From positions 1-64,000 of the forward strand of contig NZ_JAUYZI010000020.1 of the NCBI RefSeq assembly GCF_030700245.1: a stretch of 64,000 bases of DNA, given 5' to 3'. Origin of the DNA: Methylobacterium amylolyticum. Its GTDB lineage: Bacteria > Pseudomonadota > Alphaproteobacteria > Rhizobiales > Beijerinckiaceae. Below are positions 15,567 through 23,138 of this stretch, one piece after another. The notes under the pieces were generated by a model that saw only the letters and a list, made by a program, of their open reading frames with translations, had not been told where the DNA came from and ran no database searches. Position 1 is the stretch's first letter, and each line of letters opens with the position of its first letter. Position numbers and translations under genes: made by a program.

Positions 15567-16640
15567 ATGCATCCAGAACGGGTCGTCCAAGCCCGCGCCC
15601 AAGCCCTCCGCCGCGCACTGCCGCGCGCACCGGCCGCTCCCGCTTTCCGATCCCCGCCCGCGACCGTCCCGCGCCGGCTCTCGGCCGCCGTCGCCGCCCC
15701 CGGCCGGGGCTACTGGGCGCTGGCCGCCGCCCTCGCCGCCGCGGACGCGGTCTGGGCCTGGGCCGCCGGCATCGCGATCGAGCCGGCGGGGATGGCGGCC
15801 GCGGCGGGCATCGTGGCGGCGCTGCTCGCCGCGGCCGCGCTCCTCGGGCCGGTCAAGTCGGAGCCGTGCCTGCGCGGCATGGCGCTGGGCACCGCCTTCC
15901 TCGTCGCCTTCACCGTGCCGGCGGCCCTGCTGCACACCCTGGCCGCGGGCCTCGACCGGCCGCTGGTGGACCCGATCCTCGCCCGGGCCGAGGCGGCGCT
16001 CGGCTTCGACTGGCCGGCCTACGTCGCGGCCCTCGCCGGGCACCCGGACCTCGCCCGGGGCCTCGCGCTCGCCTATCACACCAGCGGCCCGCAGGTGGGT
16101 TTGGTGGTGATCGCGCTGGCGGGCACCCGCCGGCTCGGGCGGCTGTGGGCCTTCGCGCGGCTGTTCGCGCTGACCCTGCTGTGCGTGATCGCCGTCTCGG
16201 CGCTGTGGCCGGCGCTCGGACCCTACGCCCACTACGCGCCGCGGATCGTCCCGTCCGGGGAACTGGAGACCGCGGGCGCCCTGTGGCACCTCGAACCGGT
16301 GGCGCGGCTGCGGGCCGGGACGCTCGACCACCTCGCGCTCTCCGACCTGCGCGGGCTCGCGGTCTTCCCCTCGTTCCACGTCTGCCTCGCGATCCTCACC
16401 GCCTGGGCGCTCGCGCCGGTGCCGGTGCTCGGCCCGCTCGCCGCGCTGCTCAACGCCGCGGTGATCGTCGGCACGCTCGGAGCGGGGGGCCACTACCTGC
16501 CGGACCTGATCGCGGGGGCCGCGCTGGCGCTCGCGGCGCTGGCGCTCCGGGCCGCCGGGCGGCGGACGTCCGGGTTCCGGAAGGGCGAGCCCTTCCGCGG
16601 GTGCCGGGTGGAACCCTGCGATGTCAGGGCTCTGCCCTGA
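15567..16640 (+). CDS. PAP2-superfamily membrane phosphatase
   Basis: A 357-residue inner-membrane protein with about eight hydrophobic segments from residue ~55 on. It carries the acid-phosphatase signature in part: VFPSFHVCLAI (S-x-H) and GGHYLPDLIAG (H-x3-D). The first KxxxxxxRP element is not obvious, so activity is uncertain. The ATG at 15567 is preceded by GGGAG; an earlier GTG lies in the promoter region, where TATAAT occurs at 15503-15508. The last residues (GFRKGEPFRGCR to RALP) and the stop are encoded by a palindromic repeat, so the original C terminus may have been replaced. Confidence 0.78.
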   Translation: MHPERVVQARAQALRRALPRAPAAPAFRSPPATVPRRLSAAVAAPGRGYWALAAALAAADAVWAWAAGIAIEPAGMAAAAGIVAALLAAAALLGPVKSEPCLRGMALGTAFLVAFTVPAALLHTLAAGLDRPLVDPILARAEAALGFDWPAYVAALAGHPDLARGLALAYHTSGPQVGLVVIALAGTRRLGRLWAFARLFALTLLCVIAVSALWPALGPYAHYAPRIVPSGELETAGALWHLEPVARLRAGTLDHLALSDLRGLAVFPSFHVCLAILTAWALAPVPVLGPLAALLNAAVIVGTLGAGGHYLPDLIAGAALALAALALRAAGRRTSGFRKGEPFRGCRVEPCDVRALP

Positions 16641-16675
16641 CGACCCGCCGAAGGGCTGCGCCCTTCGGAATCCCC
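16572..16675. repeat. Compound palindromic repeat, family D
   Basis: Three hairpins in a row: GGAAGGGCGAGCCCTTCC (16579-16596), TCAGGGCTCTGCCCTGA (16624-16640) and CCGAAGGGCTGCGCCCTTCGG read as a stem around 16648-16668. GGGTTCCG at the left end and CGGAATCCC at the right make the whole unit nearly self-complementary. It contains the stop codon of the PAP2 gene. Confidence 0.8.
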
Positions 16676-16705
16676 GATCGGACGCGGCTGCTCTATAGGG
16701 GCGGG

Positions 16706-17023
16706 ATGAGCAACGTGATCCGCCCGACCTTCGGCCGCCGACCCGAGCCCGCCGCCCCGGCGCCCGAGGCCGAGACGGTCCAGCTCCTGCGCGTCTACGG
16801 CACCGCCGCCGGCCACGGCGTCGCGCTGATCCGGCACGAGGCCGGGCCGGAGGGGCCGGCGCTGCGGATCGTGGTCGGCCCGGACGGGTCCGACACGGTG
16901 GAGGCGGTCGCCGTCCTGCCGGACACCCCCGAGGGCGAGGCCGACGCCGAGCGCACCGCCCTCGCGATCCTGCGGGCGCTGGCGGTGGTCGAGGGCGCCG
17001 AGGAGGAGCCGGACCCGGCTTGA
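16706..17023 (+). CDS. Hypothetical protein, 105 residues
   Basis: No family recognised. The protein begins MSNVIRPTFGRR, has an Ala/Pro/Glu linker, then a beta-rich middle (VQLLRVYGTAAGHGVALIRH, LRIVVGPDGSDTVEAVAVLP) and a helical end (ALAILRALAVVEGAEEE). It is acidic overall and has no signal peptide, so probably cytoplasmic. GGGGCGGG lies before the ATG. It ends 59 bp from the end of the convergent HlyD gene. Confidence 0.65.
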   Translation: MSNVIRPTFGRRPEPAAPAPEAETVQLLRVYGTAAGHGVALIRHEAGPEGPALRIVVGPDGSDTVEAVAVLPDTPEGEADAERTALAILRALAVVEGAEEEPDPA

Positions 17024-17082
17024 GCGGCCCCGCGCGCGCGGGCGTCTCCCGGCGCGCGCGCCGGTCTCAGCGCGCGCCGGTC

Positions 17083-18429
17083 TCAGCGCTCGCGCCAGGC
17101 CTTGGCGACCTGGTCGGCCAGCGGCTTCGTCAGGTAGCTCAGCACCGAGCGCTCACCGATCTGCATGTAGGCCTCCGCCGGCATCCCGGGGATCAGGCGC
17201 AGGCCGCCGAGACGCGCGCGCTCCTCGGGGCTGATGCGGATGCGCGCCGCGTAGAAGCTCGTCCCGGTCTTCGGGTCCTGGGTCACGTCCGCCGACAGGC
17301 GGGACACCTCGCCGGCGATCTCGGGGGTGGTGCGGGCATTGAAGGCGGACAGGCGCAGCATCGCCGGCTGGCCGACCCGGACGCTGTCGATGTCCTGCGG
17401 CTGGACCCGCACCTCCACCACGAGCTGGTCGTCGTCGGGCACGATCAGCATCGCCGGCTCGGCGGGGGTGACGAGGCCGCCGATCGTGTGGACGGTGAGC
17501 TGGTGCACGGTGCCGGCCTGGGGGGCGCGCATCTCCACGCGCTTGAGCTGGTCCTCCGCCGCCACCCGCTTCTCGGCGAGTTCCGACAGCCTGCCGCGGA
17601 TCTCGGCCAGATCCTTGCCGACCTCGGTGCGCATGTCGCCGTCGATCTGGAGGATCTGCAGCTCGGTCTCGGCGATCTTCCCCCGGGTCGCGGCGGTCGA
17701 GGCGGTGAGCTGGCCGCGCTCGCCCTCCAGCCGCACCGCGTCCCGCTCCAGGACCGTGACGCGGGAGAGCGGCACGAGGTTCTTGGCGTAGAGGTCGCGC
17801 ACGCCCGAGAGCTCGGTGCCGATCAGGGCGACCTCGCGCCCCTTGGCCGCCGCCTGCTCGGTCAGCCCGGCGACCTCCTGGCGCAACTGGGCGATCCGCT
17901 CGCGCAACTGCGCCTTCTGCCCCTCGCGTCCGGCGCGGCGGGCGGCGAACAGGCGGGTCTCCCCGTCGATGAGATGGGCCACGTCGGGCTCGGTCGGGGC
18001 GCGGGCGAGGAGGCCGGGCGGGAAGGCGACCTGCCCGGCGCCGTCGCGCTCCGCCTCGTCGCGGGCGCGCCGGGCGTTCAGCTCGTCGAGCGCCTTCAGG
18101 ACCACGTCGAGGTTGGCCCGGGTCTGGGTCTCGTCGAGGCGGATCAGCACGTCGCCCGCCCGCACCCGGGCGCCCTCGCGCACGAGCAGGTGCCCGACCA
18201 CGCCGCCGGTGGGGTGCTGGACCTTCTTGACGTCGGACTCGACCACGAGCTGGCCCGGGGCGATCACCGCGCCCGCGATCATCGTGTGGGTGGCCCAGCC
18301 GCCGACCCCGCCGACGAGGGCCGCCGCCAGGGCGAGCGCGAGCGCGAGGTGGCGGCCGATCGAGGCGCGGGCGTCCGAGCGGGCCGGAGACGCCCCTCCA
18401 GCGGGCGGCAGGGCGAGGGATGCGGACAT
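17083..18429 (-). CDS. Type I secretion HlyD-family periplasmic adaptor
   Basis: A 448-residue membrane-fusion protein (PrsE type) linking the inner-membrane ABC transporter to an outer-membrane TolC-like channel. A short cytoplasmic N terminus is followed by one membrane helix (about 27-47), the first lipoyl half (HPTGGVVGHLLVREGARVRA), a long coiled coil (about 110-290), the second lipoyl half (MRAPQAGTVHQLTVHTIGG) and a beta-barrel (QPAMLRLSAFNARTTPEIAG). Its ATG overlaps the stop of the ABC gene (ATGA). No tolC-like gene is present nearby. The likely cargo is the giant protein at the head of the same gene string. Confidence 0.9.
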   Translation of the reverse strand: MSASLALPPAGGASPARSDARASIGRHLALALALAAALVGGVGGWATHTMIAGAVIAPGQLVVESDVKKVQHPTGGVVGHLLVREGARVRAGDVLIRLDETQTRANLDVVLKALDELNARRARDEAERDGAGQVAFPPGLLARAPTEPDVAHLIDGETRLFAARRAGREGQKAQLRERIAQLRQEVAGLTEQAAAKGREVALIGTELSGVRDLYAKNLVPLSRVTVLERDAVRLEGERGQLTASTAATRGKIAETELQILQIDGDMRTEVGKDLAEIRGRLSELAEKRVAAEDQLKRVEMRAPQAGTVHQLTVHTIGGLVTPAEPAMLIVPDDDQLVVEVRVQPQDIDSVRVGQPAMLRLSAFNARTTPEIAGEVSRLSADVTQDPKTGTSFYAARIRISPEERARLGGLRLIPGMPAEAYMQIGERSVLSYLTKPLADQVAKAWRER

Positions 18430-20165
18430 CAGGCGCTCTCCTGGAGCGGCACGGCGGCGGGCCGCGGCGGCAGCTCCGCCGGGCCGGCGGCGGCCGGGCG
18501 CAGCACGCGCTTGAACACCTCGTCCTTCGGCCCGATCACCTGTACCCGGCCCTCGGCCAGGATCAGGACGCGGTCGAGGGCGGCGAGCGCGCTCGGGCGG
18601 TGGGCGACGACCACGCAGATGCCGCCGCGGGCGCGCACCCCGAGGATCGCCTGGGTCAGGGCGTTCTCGCCCTCCGCGTCCAGGTTGGCGTTCGGCTCGT
18701 CGAGCACCACGAGGAACGGGTCGCGGTAGAGGGCGCGGGCGAGCCCGATCCGCTGGCGCTGGCCCGCCGAGAGGCCGGCGCCGCCCTCGCCGAGCGGCGT
18801 GTCGTAGCCCTCGGGCAGGCGCAGGATCAGCTCGTGGACGCCGGCGGCCCGGGCGGCCGCGATCACCGCCTCGGCCGGGGCCTCCGGCTCGAACCGGGCG
18901 ATGTTCTCGCCGATCGTGCCCGCGAACAGCCCGGATTCCTGGGGCAGGAAGCCGACATGCCGCCCGAGCGCCTCGCTCGACCACTGGTCGAGCGCCGCCC
19001 CGTCGAGCCGGACCTTGCCGCGGGTGGGGACCCAGACGCCGACCAGCGCCCGGGCGAGCGACGACTTGCCCGACGCCGACGGCCCGATCACCCCGAGCCC
19101 CTGGCCCGCCGCGAGCGTGAAGGTCGCGTCCTGCACCGCGAGGCGGGCGGTCCCGGGGGGCGCCACGGCGAGCGCCTCGACGGCGAGGCTCGCGGCCGGC
19201 GCCGGCAGCCCGTGGCGGGGCGCGGGCGCGGGCAGGCGCGCGAGCAGATCCGCGAGCCGGGCCCAGGCCTGGCGCGCCTGGACGAAGCCCCGCCAGTTGG
19301 CGATGGCGAGGTCGACCGGCGCCAGCGCCCGCGCCACGAGGATCGAGGCGGCGATGATGACGCCCCCGGTCGCCTGGTTGTCGATCACCAGCCACGCGCC
19401 GAGCGCCAGCACGCCCGATTGCAGGGCGGTGCGGAACAGCTTCGCGGCCGCGCCGAAGCCCCCGGCCGCGTCGGCGGCGCGCCGGCTCGCCTGCCGGTAG
19501 CGCCGGTTCACGTCCCGCCAGCGGTCGGAGATCCGGCCCTGCATGCCCATCGCCACGAGCACCTGGGCGTTGCTCCGGCCGGCCTCGGCCAGCCGGCCGC
19601 GCTGCGCGCCGAGCCCGGTGGCGGCGCGCGCCGGCTCCCGCGCGGCCCAGTCGGTGGCCAGGGTGACGGCGACGAGGAAGCCGGCGCCGCCGACCGCCGC
19701 CCAGCCGATCAGCGGGTGGAACAGGAAGCAGACCGCGAGGTAGACCGGCATCCAGGGCAGGTCGCACAGGGCGGCCGGCCCCATCCCGGACAGGAAGGCG
19801 CGGATCCGGTCGAGGTCGTGCAGCGGTTCGAGCCCGTCGCCGGCGCCCTTCAGCGGAGCCCGCACCACGAGGTCGAACACCCGCCCCTCCAGATCCTCGT
19901 CGAGCGCCGCGCCGACCCGGGCGAGGACGCGGGCGCGCAGGGCCTCGAACAGCCCCTGGAAGGCGTAGAGCGCCAGCGCCAGCACGATCAGGCCGACGAG
20001 CGTCGGGATCGAGCGGCTCGGGATGACCCGGTCGTAGACCTCCAGCATGAAGAACGAGCCGGTCAGGGTGAGCAGGTTCACGAGCCCGCTCATCAGCGCG
20101 ACCCCGAGCAGGGCGAGGCGGCACCGCGCCAGAACACCGCCCAGTTCGCCCGCCTCGCGCCGCAT
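18429..20165 (-). CDS. Type I secretion ABC transporter permease/ATPase
   Basis: A 578-residue fused permease and ATPase of the PrtD/AprD class. Residues about 15-300 hold the six-helix exporter domain (YDRVIPSRSIPTLVGL and LCDLPWMPVYLAV are typical), and the C-terminal half is the ATPase: Walker A GPSASGKSSLARAL, signature LSAGQRQRIGLARAL, Walker B FLVVLDEPNANLD. There is no N-terminal C39 peptidase domain, so it should not cleave a double-glycine leader. The ATG at 20165 is used; a GTG two codons earlier is possible. The HlyD gene follows by overlap. Confidence 0.92.
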   Translation of the reverse strand: MRREAGELGGVLARCRLALLGVALMSGLVNLLTLTGSFFMLEVYDRVIPSRSIPTLVGLIVLALALYAFQGLFEALRARVLARVGAALDEDLEGRVFDLVVRAPLKGAGDGLEPLHDLDRIRAFLSGMGPAALCDLPWMPVYLAVCFLFHPLIGWAAVGGAGFLVAVTLATDWAAREPARAATGLGAQRGRLAEAGRSNAQVLVAMGMQGRISDRWRDVNRRYRQASRRAADAAGGFGAAAKLFRTALQSGVLALGAWLVIDNQATGGVIIAASILVARALAPVDLAIANWRGFVQARQAWARLADLLARLPAPAPRHGLPAPAASLAVEALAVAPPGTARLAVQDATFTLAAGQGLGVIGPSASGKSSLARALVGVWVPTRGKVRLDGAALDQWSSEALGRHVGFLPQESGLFAGTIGENIARFEPEAPAEAVIAAARAAGVHELILRLPEGYDTPLGEGGAGLSAGQRQRIGLARALYRDPFLVVLDEPNANLDAEGENALTQAILGVRARGGICVVVAHRPSALAALDRVLILAEGRVQVIGPKDEVFKRVLRPAAAGPAELPPRPAAVPLQESA

Positions 20166-20325
20166 CGTCACCGTCCCGGACCGTGCCGGGAACTGATGTC
20201 CCGCCGGCCAATCTTAGACATCGCAATCGTGGCGAGATTTCCATCGCCGCCTGCACGGGTCGAGCCGCGCGCGGACGAGCGCGAATACGCGAGGGTCCGG
20301 GCCGGCGCCGCGGGTCCGGCTCCGC

Positions 20326-20721
20326 TCAGGCCGCGATCAGGATCAGGGCGATCGCGATGTTGGTGACCTGGTGCAGGAACTGGTCGAAGCCCATCAGCCA
20401 CCAGAACCGCGCGTCGGTGACCGCGAAGCGCGTCCGCTGGCCGACCAGCGCCTTGCCGCGGTCGACCGCCCCGTGGATCACGAAATCCGCCGGGGCGAGC
20501 CACCACAGGCCGGGCTTCACGGCGAGCACGATCAGCAGGGTGCCGAGCGCGTGCAGGCCGGCATGGGCGGCGAGCGGCGCCGGCCAGCCGCGGACCCGCT
20601 CCTTGCCCTGCGCCATCCAGCCGGTCTGGAGCAGGAAGTCCGCCCCGAGATGCTTCACCTCCAGCGCCAGCAGCAGCAGGGCGAAGGCCCCCACGGGAAC
20701 GGGCGTGTCGAGGGACACCAT
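20326..20721 (-). CDS. DUF3307 family membrane protein
   Basis: A 131-residue integral membrane protein with four hydrophobic segments. The residues HLGADFLLQTGWMAQGK and FVIHGAVDRGKALV are the conserved parts of the DUF3307 family, whose function is unknown. It sits on the same strand between the adenylate cyclase (73 bp upstream) and the type I exporter (161 bp downstream). DUF3307 is not a known part of secretion systems, so its presence may be chance or a local addition. Confidence 0.82.
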   Translation of the reverse strand: MVSLDTPVPVGAFALLLLALEVKHLGADFLLQTGWMAQGKERVRGWPAPLAAHAGLHALGTLLIVLAVKPGLWWLAPADFVIHGAVDRGKALVGQRTRFAVTDARFWWLMGFDQFLHQVTNIAIALILIAA

Positions 20722-20793
20722 CGCGGCCTCGCTCCTCCGGTTGGCCTTCGCCGCGCCTCGCTCGACGCGGTCGGATTCGTGACGGGAAAAAAA

Positions 20794-23124
20794 TCACTTC
20801 GCCGACGCGACGTACACCCCCGCCCAGTCCGGCGGGGGCGGCGCGCGCTCGAATTCGGCGATGCGCGCTGCGTAGAGGTCGTAGAGGCGGTCCAGCCGCA
20901 ACGCGCGCGCCGGCGCGCGGCAGGCGTCGAGAAGGGCCCGGGCCTCCGCCCAGTCCCGCGCGCGGTAGGCGGCGAGCAGGGCGCCGTGCCGGGCTTCGAG
21001 GAGCCGGAACGCCTCCGAGGCGCGGGTCTCGGCGTCGCCGACGAGCGCCGAGACTCGCTCGGCCTCTGCCTTGCCCCGCACCCGGATCAGGTCGATCTCC
21101 AGGATCGCGAAGCGCCCCGCCACCGCGGCGGCGGTGGAGGCCCCGAGGATCGTCTTGACGCCGTAGAGCTTCGACTGCCCCTCCAGCCGCGAGGCGAGGT
21201 TCACGGTGTCGCCGAGCACCGAGTAGTCGAACCGCAGGTCCGAGCCCATGTTGCCGACGACGCAGGGACCGGTGTTGATCCCGATGCCGATGTCGATCGG
21301 CAGCACCGGGTGGCCGCCGGACTCCGCCTCGGCCTTGCGCAGGGCGTTCAGCGCCTCCATCCGCGCGATCATCGCGAGCGCGGCGGCACAGGCATGGGCT
21401 TCCTGGTCGGGGTCGTCGAGCGGGGCGTTCCAGAACGCCATGATCGCGTCGCCCATGTACTTGTCGATGGTGCCCTGCGCGTCGAGGATCGCGTCGCTCA
21501 GCGGCGTGAGGAAGCGGTTCATCAGCGCGGTCAGGCCGGCCGGATCGTCCTTGTAGAACTCCGAGATCGCGGTGAAGCCGCGCACGTCCGAGAACATGAT
21601 GGTCATGGTCCGGTCCTCGCCGCCGAGCCTGAGCTTCTCCGGGTTGGCGGCGAGCTGCTCGACCAGCGCGGGGGAGAGGTACTGCCCGAAGGCCGCGCGG
21701 ATGCGCTGCCGGCCCATCTGCTCGCGGGTGTAGTTGGAGAACATCAGCACCGCGTAGACGCCGAAGCTCGCGAGCAGCGGGAAGGTCGGGTCCTGCAACG
21801 TGTTGAACTGGGTGAAGCGGAACCACGTCGCGGCGGCGATGAACAGCGCCACGAGGCCGCCGAGCACGAGGAGCCGCAGCGCCCCGAGCACCGGCGCCAG
21901 GACGACGATGCCGAGCGAGATCACCACCGCCTCGGCGATCTCGAGGAGCACCGCGTAGCTCGGATAGGACAGGGTGGCGCGCGAGAGCACGTTCTCCAGC
22001 ACCTGCGCCTGCACCTCGACGCCGGGGATGCTGCGGTCGATCGGCGTGGTCTTGTTGTCGAGGAGCCCGATCGCCGAGGTTCCGACGAACACGATCTTCT
22101 GAGCCACCCGGGCCGGATCGAAGCTGCCGTCGAGGACGGTGCGGGCGGAGATGAAGCGGGCGGGATCGTGGGCGCCGAAGTGCAGCCAGACCGCGGCGGA
22201 GGCGTCGGTGGGGATCTCGAAGCCCGGCAGCGCGACCGCGCGCACGCCCCCCGCATCCGCCCGCACCAGGATCGTGCCGGAGCCGGTCAGCACGCGCAGG
22301 GTCTCCAGCGTCACGGAGGGGACCATCCGCCCCTCGGCGATCATCACCAGCGGGACCCGGCGCACGAGGCCGTCGCGCTCGGGGATGATGGTGAACAGCC
22401 CGCGCCCGGCGGCGGCGGTCTCCAGGACCGGCAGGTTGTGGAGGAGGCCGGGAAACTCCGCCAGGAACGCGGAGGGGTCGGGCCCGCGGACGGCGAAGCC
22501 GGTCTGCGGCACGGCATCGTCGCCGGTCGTCGCCTGGGCGAGGGCGGTCTGGCCGAGGACGACGCGGGTCGCGCCGACGGCCTGCGCCAGGGTCGCGTCG
22601 TTGCTCGGCAGCGTCTCCAGGGCGTCGGCGACCCCCGCGTCGAGGGGGCGGATGGTCCGCGCCATCAGCCCCGGCGAGAGCCGGTCGGGCTCGGGGAAGA
22701 CCACGTCGAAGGCGATCACCGCCGCCCCGGCCTGCGCCAGCCGGTTCACCAGCTCGGCGACCCGGGTGCGGGCCCAGGGCCACTGCCCCTCGGTGCGCAG
22801 GCTGTCCTCGTCGATGTCGACGATCGCCACGGGCCGGAACCCGTCGGCGCGGGGGCTCAGGGTCTGAAGCGCGTCGAAGGTGCGCAGCCGCAGCAGCTCG
22901 ACCGGGACCGGGTCGAGGAGGCGGATCATCACCAGCGCCGCCAGCACGAGCAGGGCCGCGCCCCGGTCGATGCCGATGCGGCGCAGGAGCCCGCGGCGCG
23001 GGCGCGGCGCGCCGGCCCTCGGGACCGGCTTCGCGGTCTGGCCGGCGGCCTGATTGGTGGCCTGGGCGGAGGCCTCAGGGGCGGGCTCGGCCCGGGGGGA
23101 ACGGCGGCGGGGTCGGACGAACAC
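20794..23124 (-). CDS. CHASE2-domain class III adenylate cyclase
   Basis: A 776-residue transmembrane receptor cyclase. A positively charged cytoplasmic tail is followed by a membrane helix (AALLVLAALVMIRLL), a large extracytoplasmic CHASE2 sensor (about 75-370, with VAIVDIDEDSLRTEGQWPW), three membrane helices (about 380-460) and a cytoplasmic cyclase domain (about 490-660). Metal-binding aspartates lie in FSDVRGFTAISEF and DKYMGDAIMAFW, the Lys of that second motif is the adenine-type residue, and DTVNLASRLE carries the transition-state Asn/Arg. A C-terminal helical extension follows. The start is GTG at 23124, 14 bp after the stop of the giant FecR-domain gene, so the two are co-transcribed. 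Confidence 0.9.
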   Translation of the reverse strand: MFVRPRRRSPRAEPAPEASAQATNQAAGQTAKPVPRAGAPRPRRGLLRRIGIDRGAALLVLAALVMIRLLDPVPVELLRLRTFDALQTLSPRADGFRPVAIVDIDEDSLRTEGQWPWARTRVAELVNRLAQAGAAVIAFDVVFPEPDRLSPGLMARTIRPLDAGVADALETLPSNDATLAQAVGATRVVLGQTALAQATTGDDAVPQTGFAVRGPDPSAFLAEFPGLLHNLPVLETAAAGRGLFTIIPERDGLVRRVPLVMIAEGRMVPSVTLETLRVLTGSGTILVRADAGGVRAVALPGFEIPTDASAAVWLHFGAHDPARFISARTVLDGSFDPARVAQKIVFVGTSAIGLLDNKTTPIDRSIPGVEVQAQVLENVLSRATLSYPSYAVLLEIAEAVVISLGIVVLAPVLGALRLLVLGGLVALFIAAATWFRFTQFNTLQDPTFPLLASFGVYAVLMFSNYTREQMGRQRIRAAFGQYLSPALVEQLAANPEKLRLGGEDRTMTIMFSDVRGFTAISEFYKDDPAGLTALMNRFLTPLSDAILDAQGTIDKYMGDAIMAFWNAPLDDPDQEAHACAAALAMIARMEALNALRKAEAESGGHPVLPIDIGIGINTGPCVVGNMGSDLRFDYSVLGDTVNLASRLEGQSKLYGVKTILGASTAAAVAGRFAILEIDLIRVRGKAEAERVSALVGDAETRASEAFRLLEARHGALLAAYRARDWAEARALLDACRAPARALRLDRLYDLYAARIAEFERAPPPPDWAGVYVASAK

Positions 23125-23138
23125 GGTCGCGGCGCGTC

